Shown: positions 26,385 to 37,156, counted from the first letter of the stretch. The stretch: 64,000 nucleotides of DNA from Prevotella sp. (GCA_023662865.1 JAMPIK010000002.1:142106-206105), one strand, 5' to 3'. A program made the numbers and translations. The notes: generated by a model not told the origin, from the sequence alone.

Positions 26385-26986
26385 ATACCCTCAAGAGGAC
26401 GTGCGTGCTGATACGGGTGGTTGCAAGCCGGGCATACTTTGGGAGGCTCTGTGCCTTCGCTCACATAGCCGCAGACCATGCACTGCCATTTAATCGGTTT
26501 CTCGCGTTTCCACATAGTGCCGTTGTCCACCATTTCGCGCAGGGCATCAAAGCGTGCTTTGTGGAAAGCCTCGACTTTGGCTATTGCTGCGAAATGAGCT
26601 GCAATAATCGGAAAGCCCTCTTCTTTTGCAACTTCGGCAGCCTTAACGTAAGAGTCAACGCCCTCGCTTTCTTCTTCGCGAGCCGCCTCTTTCAGGTTGG
26701 AAGAAGTGTCGGAGATAACACCGGCTGCAACAGCGGGGAGGTTCACCGGGATAAGCTCACCGTCCTGCAGATATTTGAAGAAAACCTTGCCATGATGCAT
26801 CTCATTGTCGGCAGTTTCTTTGAATATGGCTGAAACGGGATAATAGCCATCGGCCTCAGCTTGTGAAGCGTAGAAATTATAACGTGTGTAGGCCATAGAC
26901 TCGGCGGCGTATGAGGCCGTAAGATTCTCAAGAGTCTTGGTTCCGGCAAGCGATTTGTCCGCTTTGTAAAAATTAACAGGTTTCAT
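26381..26986 (-). CDS. Rubrerythrin
   Basis: A 201-residue peroxide-scavenging protein. The N-terminal ferritin-like four-helix domain carries the diiron ligands in ENLTASYAAESMAYTRY, KETADNEMHHGKVF, EEESEGVDSY and KVEAFHKARF. The C-terminal rubredoxin domain has the two iron-binding pairs CMVCGY and CPACNHP. It reduces hydrogen peroxide to water with electrons from an NADH-dependent reductase, as in other anaerobes. Transcribed alone on the minus strand, convergent with the ABC fragment. The 163 bp to topA contain no further gene. Confidence 0.94.
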   Translation of the reverse strand: MKPVNFYKADKSLAGTKTLENLTASYAAESMAYTRYNFYASQAEADGYYPVSAIFKETADNEMHHGKVFFKYLQDGELIPVNLPAVAAGVISDTSSNLKEAAREEESEGVDSYVKAAEVAKEEGFPIIAAHFAAIAKVEAFHKARFDALREMVDNGTMWKREKPIKWQCMVCGYVSEGTEPPKVCPACNHPYQHARPLEGI

Positions 26987-27088
26987 AAGCTATGAATTTA
27001 TAAGTGTTTTTCAGTTTCTATCGCATTTGTATCATTACAACAATATGCAGCGCATAAGGTTTATATTTCCATTTAAATTTTTTTTTGT

Positions 27089-27096
27089 ACTTTTGC
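27089..27096 (+). promoter_or_regulatory. -7 box upstream of topA
   Basis: TACTTTTG at 27089-27096 after a T-rich stretch; no clear -33 TTG. Leader about 50 nt to the ATG at 27150. Confidence 0.45.
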
Positions 27097-27149
27097 AGCC
27101 GAAATCCCCGACTTAAACGTTATAAGGGGAAACAAGCGCTTGACACACT

Positions 27150-29480
27150 ATGAAGAATCTTATTATAGTTGAGTCGCCGGCAAAGGCGAAAACAATAGAG
27201 AAATTTCTTGGCAAGGACTATAAGGTGATGTCCTCTTTCGGACATATCCGCGACTTGCGCAAGAAAGATTTCAGCATTGACGTGGACAATAATTTCAAGC
27301 CCGTGTATGAAATACCGGCGGAGAAGAAAGAGCTTGTCTCGCAGCTGAAAGAAGCCGCCGCCAAGGCCGAAACGGTGTGGCTCGCTTCCGATGAAGACCG
27401 CGAGGGAGAGGCCATTGCCTGGCACCTGTATGAGGTGCTCGGCTTGAAGCCGGAGAATACGCATCGCATTGTATTCCATGAGATAACCAAACCTGCAATA
27501 TTGCATGCCATCGAAACACCGCGCGAAATAGACATAAACCGTGTCAACGCACAGCAAGCGCGTCGTGTGCTTGACCGAATAGTGGGCTTTGAGCTTTCGC
27601 CCGTGCTTTGGAAGAAAATCAAACCGGCCCTCTCTGCCGGGCGTGTGCAAAGTGTGGCCGTGCGCCTGATTTGTGAACGCGAGAAGGAGATAAAAGCGTT
27701 TGTTTCAACCCCATACTTCCGCGTCACGGGCTCATTCGGTTCTTCGGTGAGTCCCTTGCCCATAAAGTGCGAACTCTCCACACGGTTGGACGATGAGGCG
27801 CAGGCGCAAAAGTTCCTTACGGATTGCAAAACAGCCTCTTTCTCAGTGGGAGACATTGCGGTGCGCCCGGTGAAACGCTCCCCGGCTCCTCCGTTCACTA
27901 CCTCAACTCTCCAACAGGAGGCGGCTCGCAAGCTCGGTTTCACAGTATCACAGACAATGATAGTGGCACAGCATCTTTATGAGGCCGGTTTCATTACATA
28001 TATGCGTACCGACTCACTCAATCTCTCCGACCTCGCACTTGCCGACATTAAAAAGCTTGTGACACAAGATTGGGGAGAGAATTACCTGCACCTGCGTCAT
28101 TACCACACCAAGAGCAAAGGTGCACAGGAGGCTCACGAGGCTATCCGTCCCACATATATAGACCGCGTTCAGATTGAGGGTACACCGCAGGAGAAGAAGC
28201 TGTACAAGCTTATACGCAACCGCACACTCGCCTCGCAAATGGCTGACGCTGAACTTGAAAAGACAACGGTCGACATCAATATTTCCACACGTCCGGAGAC
28301 ATTTGTGGCTCACGGTCAGGTAGTGAAGTTCGACGGCTTCATGCGTGTATACGACCTTGAAGGCACTGATGCGGAGTCGGCTATGCTCCCCTCGCTGACA
28401 ACAGGTGATTCGCTCACTGTGCAGACAATCACTGCCACCGAACGTTTCACCACGCCACCTGCGCGTTACAACGAGGCTTCGCTGGTAAAGAAAATGGAAG
28501 AACTCGGCATAGGCCGTCCCTCCACATACGCTCCGACAATATCAACAATTCAGGGTCGTGATTATGTAGAACGCGGTGAAAAAGAGGGTGTTAAGCGCGA
28601 CTATAAGGTACTGACCCTCACTCCGACAGGCGTACAACACACTGTGGAAACCGAAACAGCTGGTGCTGACAAAGGCCGACTCATACCTACGGATATAGGT
28701 ATGATAGTCAACGACTTCCTTACTGAATACTTCCCCAACATTCTTGACTATAACTTCACTGCAAACATTGAAGAAAAGTTTGACGACATCTCGGAGGGTA
28801 AGTTGGCTTGGGAAGATGAAATGGCCGATTTTTACAGCGATTTCCACCCGGAAATAGACAAAATCAACACTATGCGCATGGAGCACAAGGTCGGGGAACG
28901 TGTTCTCGGTACAGACCCGGCAACCGGCCGTCAGGTAAGTGTCAAGATAGGTCGGTTCGGCCCCATGGTGCAGGTAGGTGAAACCGGAGAAGAGGAGAAG
29001 CCCAAGTTCGCCTCCTTGCTCGCCGGACAAAGTGTGGCTACCATCACCCTTGAAGAAGCCCTCAAACTCTTTGATTTGCCACGCACTCTCGGTGAATATG
29101 AGGGCAAGGAAGTGACCGCTGCAATAGGCCGCTTCGGCCCGTATATTCGCCATGACGGCAAATTTGTAAGCATCCCGGCTCCTATCGCGCCTCAGGAAAT
29201 CACTTTGCCTCAGGCTATTGAGCTGATTGAGAGCAAACGCCTTGAGGAGACTCAAAAGGTAATCAAAGAGTTTGATGAAATCCCCGGGCTGCAAGTGCTC
29301 AACGGCCGATATGGTGTATATATGGCTTACAAGCCGGAAGGCGCGAAGAAGGCGGTCAACTACAAGCTCCCCAAAGGAACTGACGCAGCAGTCCTCACGG
29401 CAGAGCAGGCACGCGAAATCATGGCCAAGCAAGACGCCGCTCCGACCAAGCCTCGCACGCGCCGCACAGCCAAGAAGTAA
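27150..29480 (+). CDS. topA: DNA topoisomerase I
   Basis: A 776-residue type IA topoisomerase that relaxes negative supercoils. The start gives the toprim domain (NLIIVESPAKAKTIEKFLG), the acidic DEDREGEAIAWHL motif near 80, and the active-site tyrosine in AGFITYMRTDSLNLS (about residue 289). The C-terminal part has several Toprim_C repeats (VSVKIGRFGPMVQVG, VTAAIGRFGPYIRHDG, LQVLNGRYGVYMAY) and a lysine-rich end instead of the zinc ribbons of the enterobacterial enzyme, as usual in Bacteroidetes. It converges on mutS, 5 bp between stops. Confidence 0.96.
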   Translation: MKNLIIVESPAKAKTIEKFLGKDYKVMSSFGHIRDLRKKDFSIDVDNNFKPVYEIPAEKKELVSQLKEAAAKAETVWLASDEDREGEAIAWHLYEVLGLKPENTHRIVFHEITKPAILHAIETPREIDINRVNAQQARRVLDRIVGFELSPVLWKKIKPALSAGRVQSVAVRLICEREKEIKAFVSTPYFRVTGSFGSSVSPLPIKCELSTRLDDEAQAQKFLTDCKTASFSVGDIAVRPVKRSPAPPFTTSTLQQEAARKLGFTVSQTMIVAQHLYEAGFITYMRTDSLNLSDLALADIKKLVTQDWGENYLHLRHYHTKSKGAQEAHEAIRPTYIDRVQIEGTPQEKKLYKLIRNRTLASQMADAELEKTTVDINISTRPETFVAHGQVVKFDGFMRVYDLEGTDAESAMLPSLTTGDSLTVQTITATERFTTPPARYNEASLVKKMEELGIGRPSTYAPTISTIQGRDYVERGEKEGVKRDYKVLTLTPTGVQHTVETETAGADKGRLIPTDIGMIVNDFLTEYFPNILDYNFTANIEEKFDDISEGKLAWEDEMADFYSDFHPEIDKINTMRMEHKVGERVLGTDPATGRQVSVKIGRFGPMVQVGETGEEEKPKFASLLAGQSVATITLEEALKLFDLPRTLGEYEGKEVTAAIGRFGPYIRHDGKFVSIPAPIAPQEITLPQAIELIESKRLEETQKVIKEFDEIPGLQVLNGRYGVYMAYKPEGAKKAVNYKLPKGTDAAVLTAEQAREIMAKQDAAPTKPRTRRTAKK

Positions 29481-29483
29481 GCC

Positions 29484-29505
29484 CCTTACTTTCCTGTAAG
29501 TAAGG
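29484..29505. terminator. Hairpin between convergent topA and mutS ends
   Basis: An 8-bp perfect stem (CCTTACTT with AAGTAAGG) overlaps the last codons and stop of mutS and starts 3 bp after the topA stop. It could serve both transcripts; a T-run is lacking. Confidence 0.4.
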
Positions 29506-32107
29506 ACTTTAGGTTGTGCAGGGTTTGCAGTGCTTGCAGGGGAGTGAGGTTGTCAATGTCAAGGTCGAGAATGTTGTCTCTTATTTGAGAGAGCAACGGG
29601 TCATCAAGCTGAAAAAATGACATTTGCACCGCATCGGCAGCCGGGGCATTGGCTATTCCGGTAGTATCGGCTATTGTGCTGTTATTCGCTTCCGCTCCGG
29701 CTTTTTCAAGGCCGGAGAGCACAGCGTCCGCACGGTTAACAATGGACTTGGGGAGTCCGGCAAGCCGGGCCACATGAATACCGAAACTGTGAGCCGATCC
29801 ACCCGGTTGGAGCTTGCGCACAAAGATTACTTTGCCGTTCTTTTCCTCTACCGCCACATTGAAGTTGGCAATCCGGGGAAAGAGCTTTTCCATTTCGTTA
29901 AGCTCGTGATAATGAGTGGCAAAGAGAGTAAGCGGGTGCGCGTAGGTATTCTGATGAATGTGTTCCACAATAGCCCATGCAATAGATATGCCATCGTAGG
30001 TTGAAGTTCCGCGGCCAAGCTCATCGAAAAGAATAAGCGAGCGCGGCGACATATTGTTGAGGATTGAGGCGGCCTCATTCATTTCCACCATGAAAGTAGA
30101 CTCGCCGAGCGAGATATTGTCAGAAGCGCCTACACGCGTAAAAATCTTGTCGACAATGCCGATAGTTGCGGCATCCGCCGGCACAAAAGAACCAATCTGC
30201 GCCATGAGAGTAATCAGAGCCGTTTGGCGCAACAAGGCTGATTTACCGCTCATGTTCGGGCCGGTAATCATCATGATCTGAGTCTTTTCGGCGTTCAGAC
30301 AAAGCGAGTTTGCGATATACGGTTCGCCCGGAGGGAGTTGACGCTCAATCACCGGGTGTCGCCCGGCGGTGATGTCAATGCGTATTTCATCGTCCACTTG
30401 CGGCCTGATGTATCTGTAATCTTCTGCAACAGAGGTAAATGCGAGTAGGCAATCAAGTTCGGCCACTACCGCGCTGTTGGCCTGCACCGGGCGTATAAAG
30501 TCTGTGATATACTGCACCAACTCATTGAAGATACGCGTTTCGATAGACGAAATTTTTTCTTCGGCTCCGAGAATTTTTTGTTCGTACTCTTTAAGCTCCG
30601 GCGTGATATACCTCTCCGCGCTCACCAGAGTTTGTTTTCTTATCCAGCTGTCCGGCACTTTGTCCTTGTAGGTGTTGCGCACTTCAATGTAATAACCGAA
30701 TACGTTGTTAAAGCTGATTTTAAGGCTGTTAATCCCGGTAGCGGCTATTTCGCGTGCGAGCATTTCGTTGAGATACTGCTTTCCGGAGCTTGCCAAATGT
30801 CGGAGGTCGTCAAGCTCTGAATCCACACCTTCGGCAATAAAGTTACCTCTTGACACAAGCGAGGGGGCATCTTCTATTATGGTAGTATCAATGCGTTTTA
30901 CCATTTCCTCGCAAGTGTCTGTTTTAGCACCATATGCACGAAGCTCCTCGCTTGTGGAGCGCGTACAGGCCGTCTTCACCGGTACAAGTGCGAGCAAAGC
31001 ATTTTTTAGCTGGACAAGCTCGCGCGGACTGACACGCCCCACAGCAACTTTGGAGATGATGCGCTCCAAGTCGCCCACTGTTTCAAGGCGGCTTTGCAGC
31101 GCATGGCGTGTATCCGGGTGGCGGAAAAAGTATTCGACTACGTTGTGCCGGTGCTGAATGGCATGTATGTCGCGCAAAGGGAAGAGCACCCAACGGCGCA
31201 GCAATCGCGCACCCATTGGAGAGACGGTTTTGTCAAGAATGTCAACAAGGCTTTTGCCCCCCTCGCCCATGGGCGTAATCAGTTCGAGGTTGCGGATTGT
31301 GAAGCGGTCAAGCCGCACATACTTATCTTCGTCTATTCTGGAGAGAGCGGTGATATGCGCGATGTCCGGGTGGCGCGTGATATCCATGTAATGCAGCAGC
31401 GAGCCGGCGGCGATAACGGCGTCCGGCATATCGTTGACGCCGAAACCTTTGAGGCTTTTTGTCTCGAAATGGCGCAAAAGTCGCTCCATGGCCGCATCCA
31501 TGGTGAATATCCAATCGTCAAGTTCGAAAAAGAAATGTTTGCCTTGAAACGTCTCAGAGGCCTTTGCCTTCAAACCGCGCAAAATCAGTATTTCCTTGGG
31601 ACGAATACCGTTGAGCAGTTTGTCAATGTAGTCGGCATTACCCTCCGCGCAGAGATATTCACCGGTGGATATGTCCAAAAAGGCAACCCCTATATGCTTT
31701 GCACCGAAATGAATTCCGGCGAGGAAGTTGTTCTCTCTCCCCGAGAGTATTGAATCTGAAATATTTACACCGGGGGTAACAAGCTCCGTGATGTCGCGTT
31801 TTACGAGTTTCTTTGTGAGCTTCGGATCTTCGAGCTGTTCGCAGATGGCCACACGTTTCCCGGCTCTGATGAGCTTGGGCAGATATGTGTCCAGGGCATG
31901 GTGCGGAAAACCGGCGAGCTCCACATGCATCGCCTTTCCGTTAGCTCGGCGTGTGAGCGTAATGCCTAAAATTTCCGAAGCGGTAATTGCATCTTCGCTG
32001 AAAGTCTCGTAAAAGTCGCCAACTCTGAAAAGCAATACTGCGTCGGGATGCTTTTTCTTCATCTCGAAGTACTGCTTCATCAGGGGTGTTTCAACTACCT
32101 TTGCCAC
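29486..32107 (-). CDS. mutS: DNA mismatch repair protein MutS
   Basis: An 873-residue mismatch-recognition ATPase. Domain I has the mismatch-binding [14 protein letters not shown] (F-x-E motif), and the C-terminal ATPase has Walker [15 protein letters not shown] (about 612-625), the [16 protein letters not shown] block, Walker [17 protein letters not shown] and ATHYHEL. I place the start at the GTG 32107 ([16 protein letters not shown]), which matches how MutS begins in relatives. It lies 5 nt after the upstream stop with a GAGAA run between. An open TTG at 32155 would add a non-conserved 16 residues overlapping the upstream gene, and an ATG at 32080 would cut the conserved start. Confidence 0.95.
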   Translation of the reverse strand: MAKVVETPLMKQYFEMKKKHPDAVLLFRVGDFYETFSEDAITASEILGITLTRRANGKAMHVELAGFPHHALDTYLPKLIRAGKRVAICEQLEDPKLTKKLVKRDITELVTPGVNISDSILSGRENNFLAGIHFGAKHIGVAFLDISTGEYLCAEGNADYIDKLLNGIRPKEILILRGLKAKASETFQGKHFFFELDDWIFTMDAAMERLLRHFETKSLKGFGVNDMPDAVIAAGSLLHYMDITRHPDIAHITALSRIDEDKYVRLDRFTIRNLELITPMGEGGKSLVDILDKTVSPMGARLLRRWVLFPLRDIHAIQHRHNVVEYFFRHPDTRHALQSRLETVGDLERIISKVAVGRVSPRELVQLKNALLALVPVKTACTRSTSEELRAYGAKTDTCEEMVKRIDTTIIEDAPSLVSRGNFIAEGVDSELDDLRHLASSGKQYLNEMLAREIAATGINSLKISFNNVFGYYIEVRNTYKDKVPDSWIRKQTLVSAERYITPELKEYEQKILGAEEKISSIETRIFNELVQYITDFIRPVQANSAVVAELDCLLAFTSVAEDYRYIRPQVDDEIRIDITAGRHPVIERQLPPGEPYIANSLCLNAEKTQIMMITGPNMSGKSALLRQTALITLMAQIGSFVPADAATIGIVDKIFTRVGASDNISLGESTFMVEMNEAASILNNMSPRSLILFDELGRGTSTYDGISIAWAIVEHIHQNTYAHPLTLFATHYHELNEMEKLFPRIANFNVAVEEKNGKVIFVRKLQPGGSAHSFGIHVARLAGLPKSIVNRADAVLSGLEKAGAEANNSTIADTTGIANAPAADAVQMSFFQLDDPLLSQIRDNILDLDIDNLTPLQALQTLHNLKSLLTGK

Positions 32108-32112
32108 TTCTC

Positions 32113-33498
32113 TCAGCGCGTGTATCGGATTTGAGCCTTGCGTGACACTCTCCAACGACCGTCTTCAAAAATCGCTGTGCCGCTCGCCTCGTTTACAATC
32201 GTTTTCGCTGTGGCACTGTTGAGCAAATCAGGACCTGCACAGGCGTGTGAAAGGAAATCACGCGGCATCATGAGTGCTATTTCGTAGACTGTCGGGTCTT
32301 CAATTACGGAGAATGAGCCTGACACGCCATTGGTGGTGACAAGCTTGAATATGGAGTTTCCGACATTATACCGGGCATCGGCACGAGTGAACACGCCATC
32401 GGCATTTGCTTGTGCCAGATATATTACACGTGGCTGGCTGCGATGCGGAGTCTCGGTAATGGGGCGAGCAGCCTGTCTGTTTACTTGCCCTTGGAGTGCC
32501 GCAATCTCGGCTTTGAGACGGGCAATCTCGCGGTCGCGTGCATCTTGAACCGGTGCCGGTTGAGGCTCCGGCTCAAAGTTGGAATATGCAGCGAAAGGCG
32601 ACTCCTCTTCCGGGTCTGAAATCACGGTAGCGGCCGGGGCGGAACGGCGGGGGGCATAGCGAGTTGTATCTCCGTCATTGCTGCGATGGGCGCGGCGAGG
32701 TCTGTATTCCTTCTCTTCCTCATCATCATCGTCTTCTTGGTCTCTGTATGAGTTGCGGCCATAGGCTGATGCGTTTTGTCTCATCCGATTTTTTTTCATC
32801 ACATTAAGAGCGTAGACTACAAGGATAACTACCACCACAACAAGAACGCACAGAATTATGATGGAAGTTGTGTTGTCCGATTTTTCTTGCTGCGGCTCAG
32901 CCTTTGTCGGTTTTACTTCTTCTGTGGGAACCTGTGCCGGAGCTTCTGCAATTTGTTCATCTTCTTGAGCTTCTGCTACTTGATTACCTTCCGTCTGACC
33001 GTCCTGTTCTGTTTGAGACGATGAATTTTCAGTCGGTGTAGCTTCATCGGTTTTTGCATCTGCCGGCTTCTGTTCTTCTTGTTTTACATCATCGGGCTTG
33101 GGAGCTTCCTTTTTTGTAACCGTCATTTTGTCAAGGCTTGCCACGATTTTCGATTCAGTGAAACCCTTGCTTTTAAGATTAGCTTTGGCAGTAAAAGAGC
33201 CTGCCCAATATTTTTTGAACTGCGCTTTATCCCATGCGGAATAATCTTTTTCATCGGGCAACTGAATATTTTTCAGCTTTTTAATATTCTCTTTTTCAGT
33301 GTCTTTCAGTTTCTTTTCAAGCTCGGAAACAGTTTTGGGATTGAGCTTGTCAAGATAATCGGAATAGTTGTTAAGGTCACGCAAACAATATTTGATTGCG
33401 ATAGCCCTTCCCTGCTCCATTTGTTCGGGGGTTGCAGCAAACGCAGAGCAGCCAAGAGAGCACAAAATAAAAGTCAATATATATGCTAATAGTTTCAT
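32113..33498 (-). CDS. Membrane-anchored protein of unknown function with low-complexity linker
   Basis: 461 residues from the ATG at 33498 ([13 protein letters not shown]). A signal peptide (about 1-22) is followed by a Lys/Glu helical domain of about 110 residues, then a Glu/Thr/Gln/Pro-rich linker, and a strong transmembrane helix ([21 protein letters not shown]) around residue 215. An Arg/Asp/Glu-rich stretch follows ([21 protein letters not shown]) and then a C-terminal domain containing a short coil. This topology suggests a periplasmic helical domain linked to a cytoplasmic domain. I do not recognise the family. The frame continues upstream to 33774, but the promoter at 33547-33554 favours the ATG at 33498. 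mutS follows after 5 nt. Confidence 0.75.
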   Translation of the reverse strand: MKLLAYILTFILCSLGCSAFAATPEQMEQGRAIAIKYCLRDLNNYSDYLDKLNPKTVSELEKKLKDTEKENIKKLKNIQLPDEKDYSAWDKAQFKKYWAGSFTAKANLKSKGFTESKIVASLDKMTVTKKEAPKPDDVKQEEQKPADAKTDEATPTENSSSQTEQDGQTEGNQVAEAQEDEQIAEAPAQVPTEEVKPTKAEPQQEKSDNTTSIIILCVLVVVVVILVVYALNVMKKNRMRQNASAYGRNSYRDQEDDDDEEEKEYRPRRAHRSNDGDTTRYAPRRSAPAATVISDPEEESPFAAYSNFEPEPQPAPVQDARDREIARLKAEIAALQGQVNRQAARPITETPHRSQPRVIYLAQANADGVFTRADARYNVGNSIFKLVTTNGVSGSFSVIEDPTVYEIALMMPRDFLSHACAGPDLLNSATAKTIVNEASGTAIFEDGRWRVSRKAQIRYTR

Positions 33499-33546
33499 TT
33501 TCAAATATATAAAGAGTAAAGAAAGTGTGTCTGCATAATGAGAATA

Positions 33547-33554
33547 CAAAATTA
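33547..33554 (-). promoter_or_regulatory. -7 box for the 32113-33498 gene
   Basis: TAATTTTG on the minus strand (33554-33547), about 49 bp upstream of the ATG at 33498, just past the aldolase terminator. Confidence 0.5.
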
Positions 33555-33583
33555 CAAAAAAAATTGCAAACAGTGGCTTCGGC

Positions 33584-33632
33584 TCACAAAAAAAGCACCC
33601 CCGAACTTGAAGCATTTGCAAAAGTTCGGGGG
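33584..33632 (-). terminator. Intrinsic terminator of the aldolase gene
   Basis: On the minus strand an 11-bp perfect stem (33632-33622 with 33608-33598) with a 13-nt loop is followed by TGCTTTTTTTG. A classic Rho-independent terminator 24 bp after the aldolase stop. Confidence 0.85.
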
Positions 33633-33655
33633 CGGAATGATACGTCCGGATAAGA

Positions 33656-34654
33656 TTATTCGGCCTTTCCATCGGAACCGAGCACACTGATAATCTTGTG
33701 CTTGTAGAGTCTTTCCATTTCATCGCGAGCCGGACCCAGATATTTGCGGGGATCAAATTCGCCGGGTTTGTCAACGAATATTTTGCGAATTGCAGCTGTC
33801 ATAGCCAAACGAGAGTCAGAGTCTATGTTGATTTTGCACACTGCACTCTTGGCTGCTTTGCGGAGCTGATCTTCAGGGATACCGATGGCATCGGGGAGTT
33901 TGCCGCCATGAGAATTGATGATGTCAACATATTCCTGAGGCACGGAGCTTGAACCGTGAAGCACGATGGGGAAGCCGGGGAGTTTTTCCATTACTGCATC
34001 GAGTACATTGAATGCCAAGGGGGGAGGTACAAGTTTACCCTCTGCATTGCGAGTGCATTGTTCGGGTGTGAACTTGTAAGCACCGTGGCTTGTGCCGATT
34101 GAGATTGCGAGTGAGTCGCAACCGGTGCGAGTTGCAAAGTCGATAACTTCCTCAGGATTGGTATAAGTGTGGTGGTCGGAGCTGACCTCGTCTTCAACGC
34201 CGGCAAGCACGCCGAGTTCTCCCTCTACGGTAACGTCATACTGATGGGCGTAGTCTACCACTTTCTTGGTAAGAGCAACGTTCTCTTCATAAGGGAGATG
34301 AGAGCCATCAATCATGACAGAAGAAAATCCCATGTCAATACAGCTCTTGCAGAGTTCGAAAGTGTCACCGTGGTCAAGGTGGAGTACGATTTGCGGGTGT
34401 TCCCAACCGAGCTCTTTTGCATACTGCACGGCACCCTCAGCCATATAGCGGAGAAGGGTCTGGTTGGCATAGTTACGCGCACCCTTGCTCACTTGCAAAA
34501 TCACGGGGCTTTTGGTTTCGGCGGCTGCCTTGATGATAGCCTGAAGTTGCTCCATGTTGTTGAAGTTGAACGCGGGGATGGCGTAGCCGCCTTTGATGGC
34601 TTTTTTGAACATTTCGCGAGTGTTCATCAAGCCCAAATCTTTGTAGTTTACCAT
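33656..34654 (-). CDS. fba: Class II fructose-bisphosphate aldolase
   Basis: 332 residues from the ATG at 34654 (MVNYKDLGLMNTREMF), which is the conserved start. A frame to 34717 exists, but its extra residues are not family-like. Zinc-dependent cleavage of fructose 1,6-bisphosphate: the metal ligands appear in LHLDHGDTFELC (His-Asp-His), GVEDEVSSDHHTY, the ISIGTSHGAYKF histidine and the VLHGSSSVPQEY histidine. The NINIDSD-like block (KINIDSDSRLAMT) binds substrate phosphate. It is a single-gene transcript bounded by a strong terminator. Confidence 0.95.
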   Translation of the reverse strand: MVNYKDLGLMNTREMFKKAIKGGYAIPAFNFNNMEQLQAIIKAAAETKSPVILQVSKGARNYANQTLLRYMAEGAVQYAKELGWEHPQIVLHLDHGDTFELCKSCIDMGFSSVMIDGSHLPYEENVALTKKVVDYAHQYDVTVEGELGVLAGVEDEVSSDHHTYTNPEEVIDFATRTGCDSLAISIGTSHGAYKFTPEQCTRNAEGKLVPPPLAFNVLDAVMEKLPGFPIVLHGSSSVPQEYVDIINSHGGKLPDAIGIPEDQLRKAAKSAVCKINIDSDSRLAMTAAIRKIFVDKPGEFDPRKYLGPARDEMERLYKHKIISVLGSDGKAE

Positions 34655-34770
34655 AAATTTTTCCGGGTTTTTATACTGATTCTTTTTATTTATTCCATTT
34701 AAGTAACGTACACACACGTGTAATAGTTCTAATAATGGCGAAATTACAAAATAAGTTTGAGATATGCAAA

Positions 34771-34802
34771 TTTGCTTTAAACTAATTTTCTTATTAAATT
34801 TG
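34771..34802 (+). promoter_or_regulatory. Promoter of the secreted glycosidase gene
   Basis: TTTG at 34771-34774, 20 bp, TAAATTTG at 34795-34802. The predicted start at about 34807 precedes the ATG at 34823 and excludes the upstream GTG at 34802. Confidence 0.7.
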
Positions 34803-34822
34803 TGGAAAATTTCTTACACGCT

Positions 34823-37078
34823 ATGAATAAACTTTTTGTTAGCATATTATTTTCATCAACTGCCGCAAGTGTGTGCGGACAGGCATATTTGGCCACTCCG
34901 GCATATACTTGGCATCGCGACTCCGTGACTCAAGCGGAGTTTAAAGCAATCGCCCCTTCGCCGAATCGCATTGTGTCCAACTACAAAGCGCAGCCCGGAT
35001 ATTTCATGCCCATTCAGGGCGAATGGAACCTGAAAAATGACATCTCCGGCTATCCACAGCTCATTACTCCCGACAAGCTGTACACAGCCGTCTACAACAT
35101 GGGGCTGGACGAAATGGTCAACGCCGTGGAGGCTGACACAACTCTGCGCACCGGCAAGGAATGGGACGGCGTATGGACTCGCGATGTAAGCTATTCCATA
35201 TTGCTCTCAATGGCTTATATGCAGCCGGATGCCTCCCGCATCTCGCTTGAGAAAAAGATTGACCCGCATGGACGCATAATTCAAGACACAGGCAGCGGCG
35301 GCGCATGGCCGGTGAGCAGTGACCGCCAGATATGGACGGTTGCCGCTTGGGAGGTGTATAAAGTTACCGGAGACAAAAAATGGCTTCGCCGTGCGTATGA
35401 AGTAGCTCGTCGCTCACTGCTCACCGATGAAAAAACGATATATGACCCGGCCACCGGGCTTGTCAGGGGTGAAACTTCTTTTATTGACTGGCGCGAGCAG
35501 AGCCACCCCAAATGGATGCAGTGTGCCGACATATATTCCACTCTGACGCTGTCCACTTCCGTTGTACACCAACGAGCATGGGTAACATTGGCAAGCATGG
35601 CCACCGAGCTTGGAAAAAAGAAGGAGGCTATTGAATATATGCACCGGGCGGAAGCAATCAAGGAGGCAGTGAACAAATATCTGTGGATGCCCGACAAGGG
35701 ATACTATGCAATGTATTTGTATGGCCGCGACAATCAGATACTCAACCCTCGCGCCGAGACGTTGGGCGAGAGCCTGGCTATTGTATGGGATATTGCCGAC
35801 AAGGAGCGCGCCGTGTCTATCACCGAACACAACCCGGTCACTCCGTTCGGCCCCGGCATTTTCTTCCCACAAATTGCCGATATGCCGCCGTATCATAACA
35901 ATGCGTTGTGGCCTTGGGTAGACGCGTGGTGGACAATAGCAAATGCGAAGGCCGGCAATGAGAAAGGGGTCCTTCACGGTTTCGGCGCCTTGATACGCCC
36001 GGCGGCTCTGTTCTGCACCAACAAGGAGAATTTTGTTCTCGACAACGGCGACATTGCAACCGAACTTAATTCCTCCAATATGCTCTGGTGTCTGGCCGGG
36101 AATATTGCTCTTACCCATAAGGTGCTTTTCGGTATTGACTTCCACGCCAACTCGCTCGTCTTTACCCCCTTCGTGCCGGAAGTACTCGGAAGCACTCGTT
36201 CGCTCAATAATTTCAGATACCGTGATGCCGTACTCGACATTACCATAAGCGGTTATGGCTCCAAGATTAAATCGTTCAAGGTGAACGGCAAGGAACAAGA
36301 GCCGATAATTCAAGCGGCTAAAGCCAAGGGCAGAATGAAAGTTGAGATTGAAATGGACTCAGAGCCGATACCGCCTCTTCAGGTTAACACAATCCCTAAT
36401 GCAAAAAGCCCGATTACCCCCACATTACGCATTGAGGGCAACCGCCTGAGTTGGCAAAGCATCGAGTATATCAACCATTATATAGTATTGCGTAACGGCG
36501 AGCCTCTGGCCGAAACTCGGAGTACCACTTACAATGTAACAGAACCGGGTGAATATCAGGTAATCGGCGTGAGCGATGACGGCATACAATCTTTCGCCTC
36601 GGAGCCGATGAGCAACCGCCTGGAAATAAAGGTGCAAATCCCCGGGGAGGGAACAAGCGTGGTGTCGGCGGAGATACCCGAAGAATATCGCCCGGCAGGT
36701 ACAGTAAGCGGTTTTGAGGGTAATGGCTTCGCGGAACTCGACAAGAGCACCAAGCCCATTGAAGTTAAAATTGATATCCCCGAGGCCGGCGACTGGTACT
36801 TGTCGCTTCGTTATTCCAACGGCAATGGTCCGGTGAATACCGAAAACCGCTGCGCCATTCGCACCGTGAGTATCGACGGCAACCCGGTCGGCATTGTCGT
36901 AATGCCGCAGAGAGGCCGCGCCAATTGGGACGACTGGGGTTTCTCCAACTCACTCTTACTGCCCCGTATGCTCCCCGGTGAACATACCCTTACCATTGAC
37001 TATCGCCCTGAAAATGAGAATATGAACATCAACACAAACCACTTCCTCCTCGACCGCCTGACCCTAACCAAAAAGTAA
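34823..37078 (+). CDS. Secreted six-hairpin glycoside hydrolase with C-terminal carbohydrate-binding-like domain
   Basis: 751 residues with a signal peptide (1-20, ending ASVCGQAY). Residues of about 50-480 look like an (alpha/alpha)6 six-hairpin glycosidase related to GH63, trehalase or MGH1-like proteins: EWDGVWTRDVSYSILLSMAY, GSGGAWPVSSDRQIWTVAAWEVY, GETSFIDWREQSHPKWMQ, RAETLGESLAIVWDI and NNALWPWVDAWWTI. An Fn3-like segment follows, then a beta-sandwich resembling CBM6/CBM35 (VSGFEGNGFAELDK ... WYLSLRYSNGNGP ... LPRMLPGEHTLTIDY). It probably acts on alpha-linked oligosaccharides in the periplasm. There is no SusC/SusD pair nearby, so the substrate is open. Confidence 0.8.
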   Translation: MNKLFVSILFSSTAASVCGQAYLATPAYTWHRDSVTQAEFKAIAPSPNRIVSNYKAQPGYFMPIQGEWNLKNDISGYPQLITPDKLYTAVYNMGLDEMVNAVEADTTLRTGKEWDGVWTRDVSYSILLSMAYMQPDASRISLEKKIDPHGRIIQDTGSGGAWPVSSDRQIWTVAAWEVYKVTGDKKWLRRAYEVARRSLLTDEKTIYDPATGLVRGETSFIDWREQSHPKWMQCADIYSTLTLSTSVVHQRAWVTLASMATELGKKKEAIEYMHRAEAIKEAVNKYLWMPDKGYYAMYLYGRDNQILNPRAETLGESLAIVWDIADKERAVSITEHNPVTPFGPGIFFPQIADMPPYHNNALWPWVDAWWTIANAKAGNEKGVLHGFGALIRPAALFCTNKENFVLDNGDIATELNSSNMLWCLAGNIALTHKVLFGIDFHANSLVFTPFVPEVLGSTRSLNNFRYRDAVLDITISGYGSKIKSFKVNGKEQEPIIQAAKAKGRMKVEIEMDSEPIPPLQVNTIPNAKSPITPTLRIEGNRLSWQSIEYINHYIVLRNGEPLAETRSTTYNVTEPGEYQVIGVSDDGIQSFASEPMSNRLEIKVQIPGEGTSVVSAEIPEEYRPAGTVSGFEGNGFAELDKSTKPIEVKIDIPEAGDWYLSLRYSNGNGPVNTENRCAIRTVSIDGNPVGIVVMPQRGRANWDDWGFSNSLLLPRMLPGEHTLTIDYRPENENMNINTNHFLLDRLTLTKK

Positions 37079-37100
37079 AATATTCCCCCCCCGGCTCGTA

Positions 37101-37122
37101 GGGGCGCGATATATCGCGCCCC
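37101..37122. repeat. Perfect 22-bp palindrome, terminator or REP-like element
   Basis: GGGGCGCGATA and its exact complement, flanked by C-rich tracts and an A9 run (37127-37135). On the minus strand the run is upstream of the stem, so it cannot terminate the plus gene classically. The 78-bp gap between the glycosidase and the convergent dehydrogenase contains nothing else. It resembles dispersed REP-type palindromes. Confidence 0.5.
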
Positions 37123-37156
37123 CCCCAAAAAAAAATGTGTGCACCCCCCCGCCTAC

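Noticed and set aside
28542..29432. 296-codon frame antisense to topA
   Set aside because: Lies wholly inside a well-supported essential gene and mirrors its codon pattern.
35414..36313. 299-codon frame antisense to the glycosidase
   Set aside because: Fully inside a motif-supported gene; no promoter or ribosome site.
37101..37122. Palindrome as an operator
   Set aside because: It lies between two converging 3' ends, where a repressor site would have no promoter to act on; a terminator or REP role is more likely.
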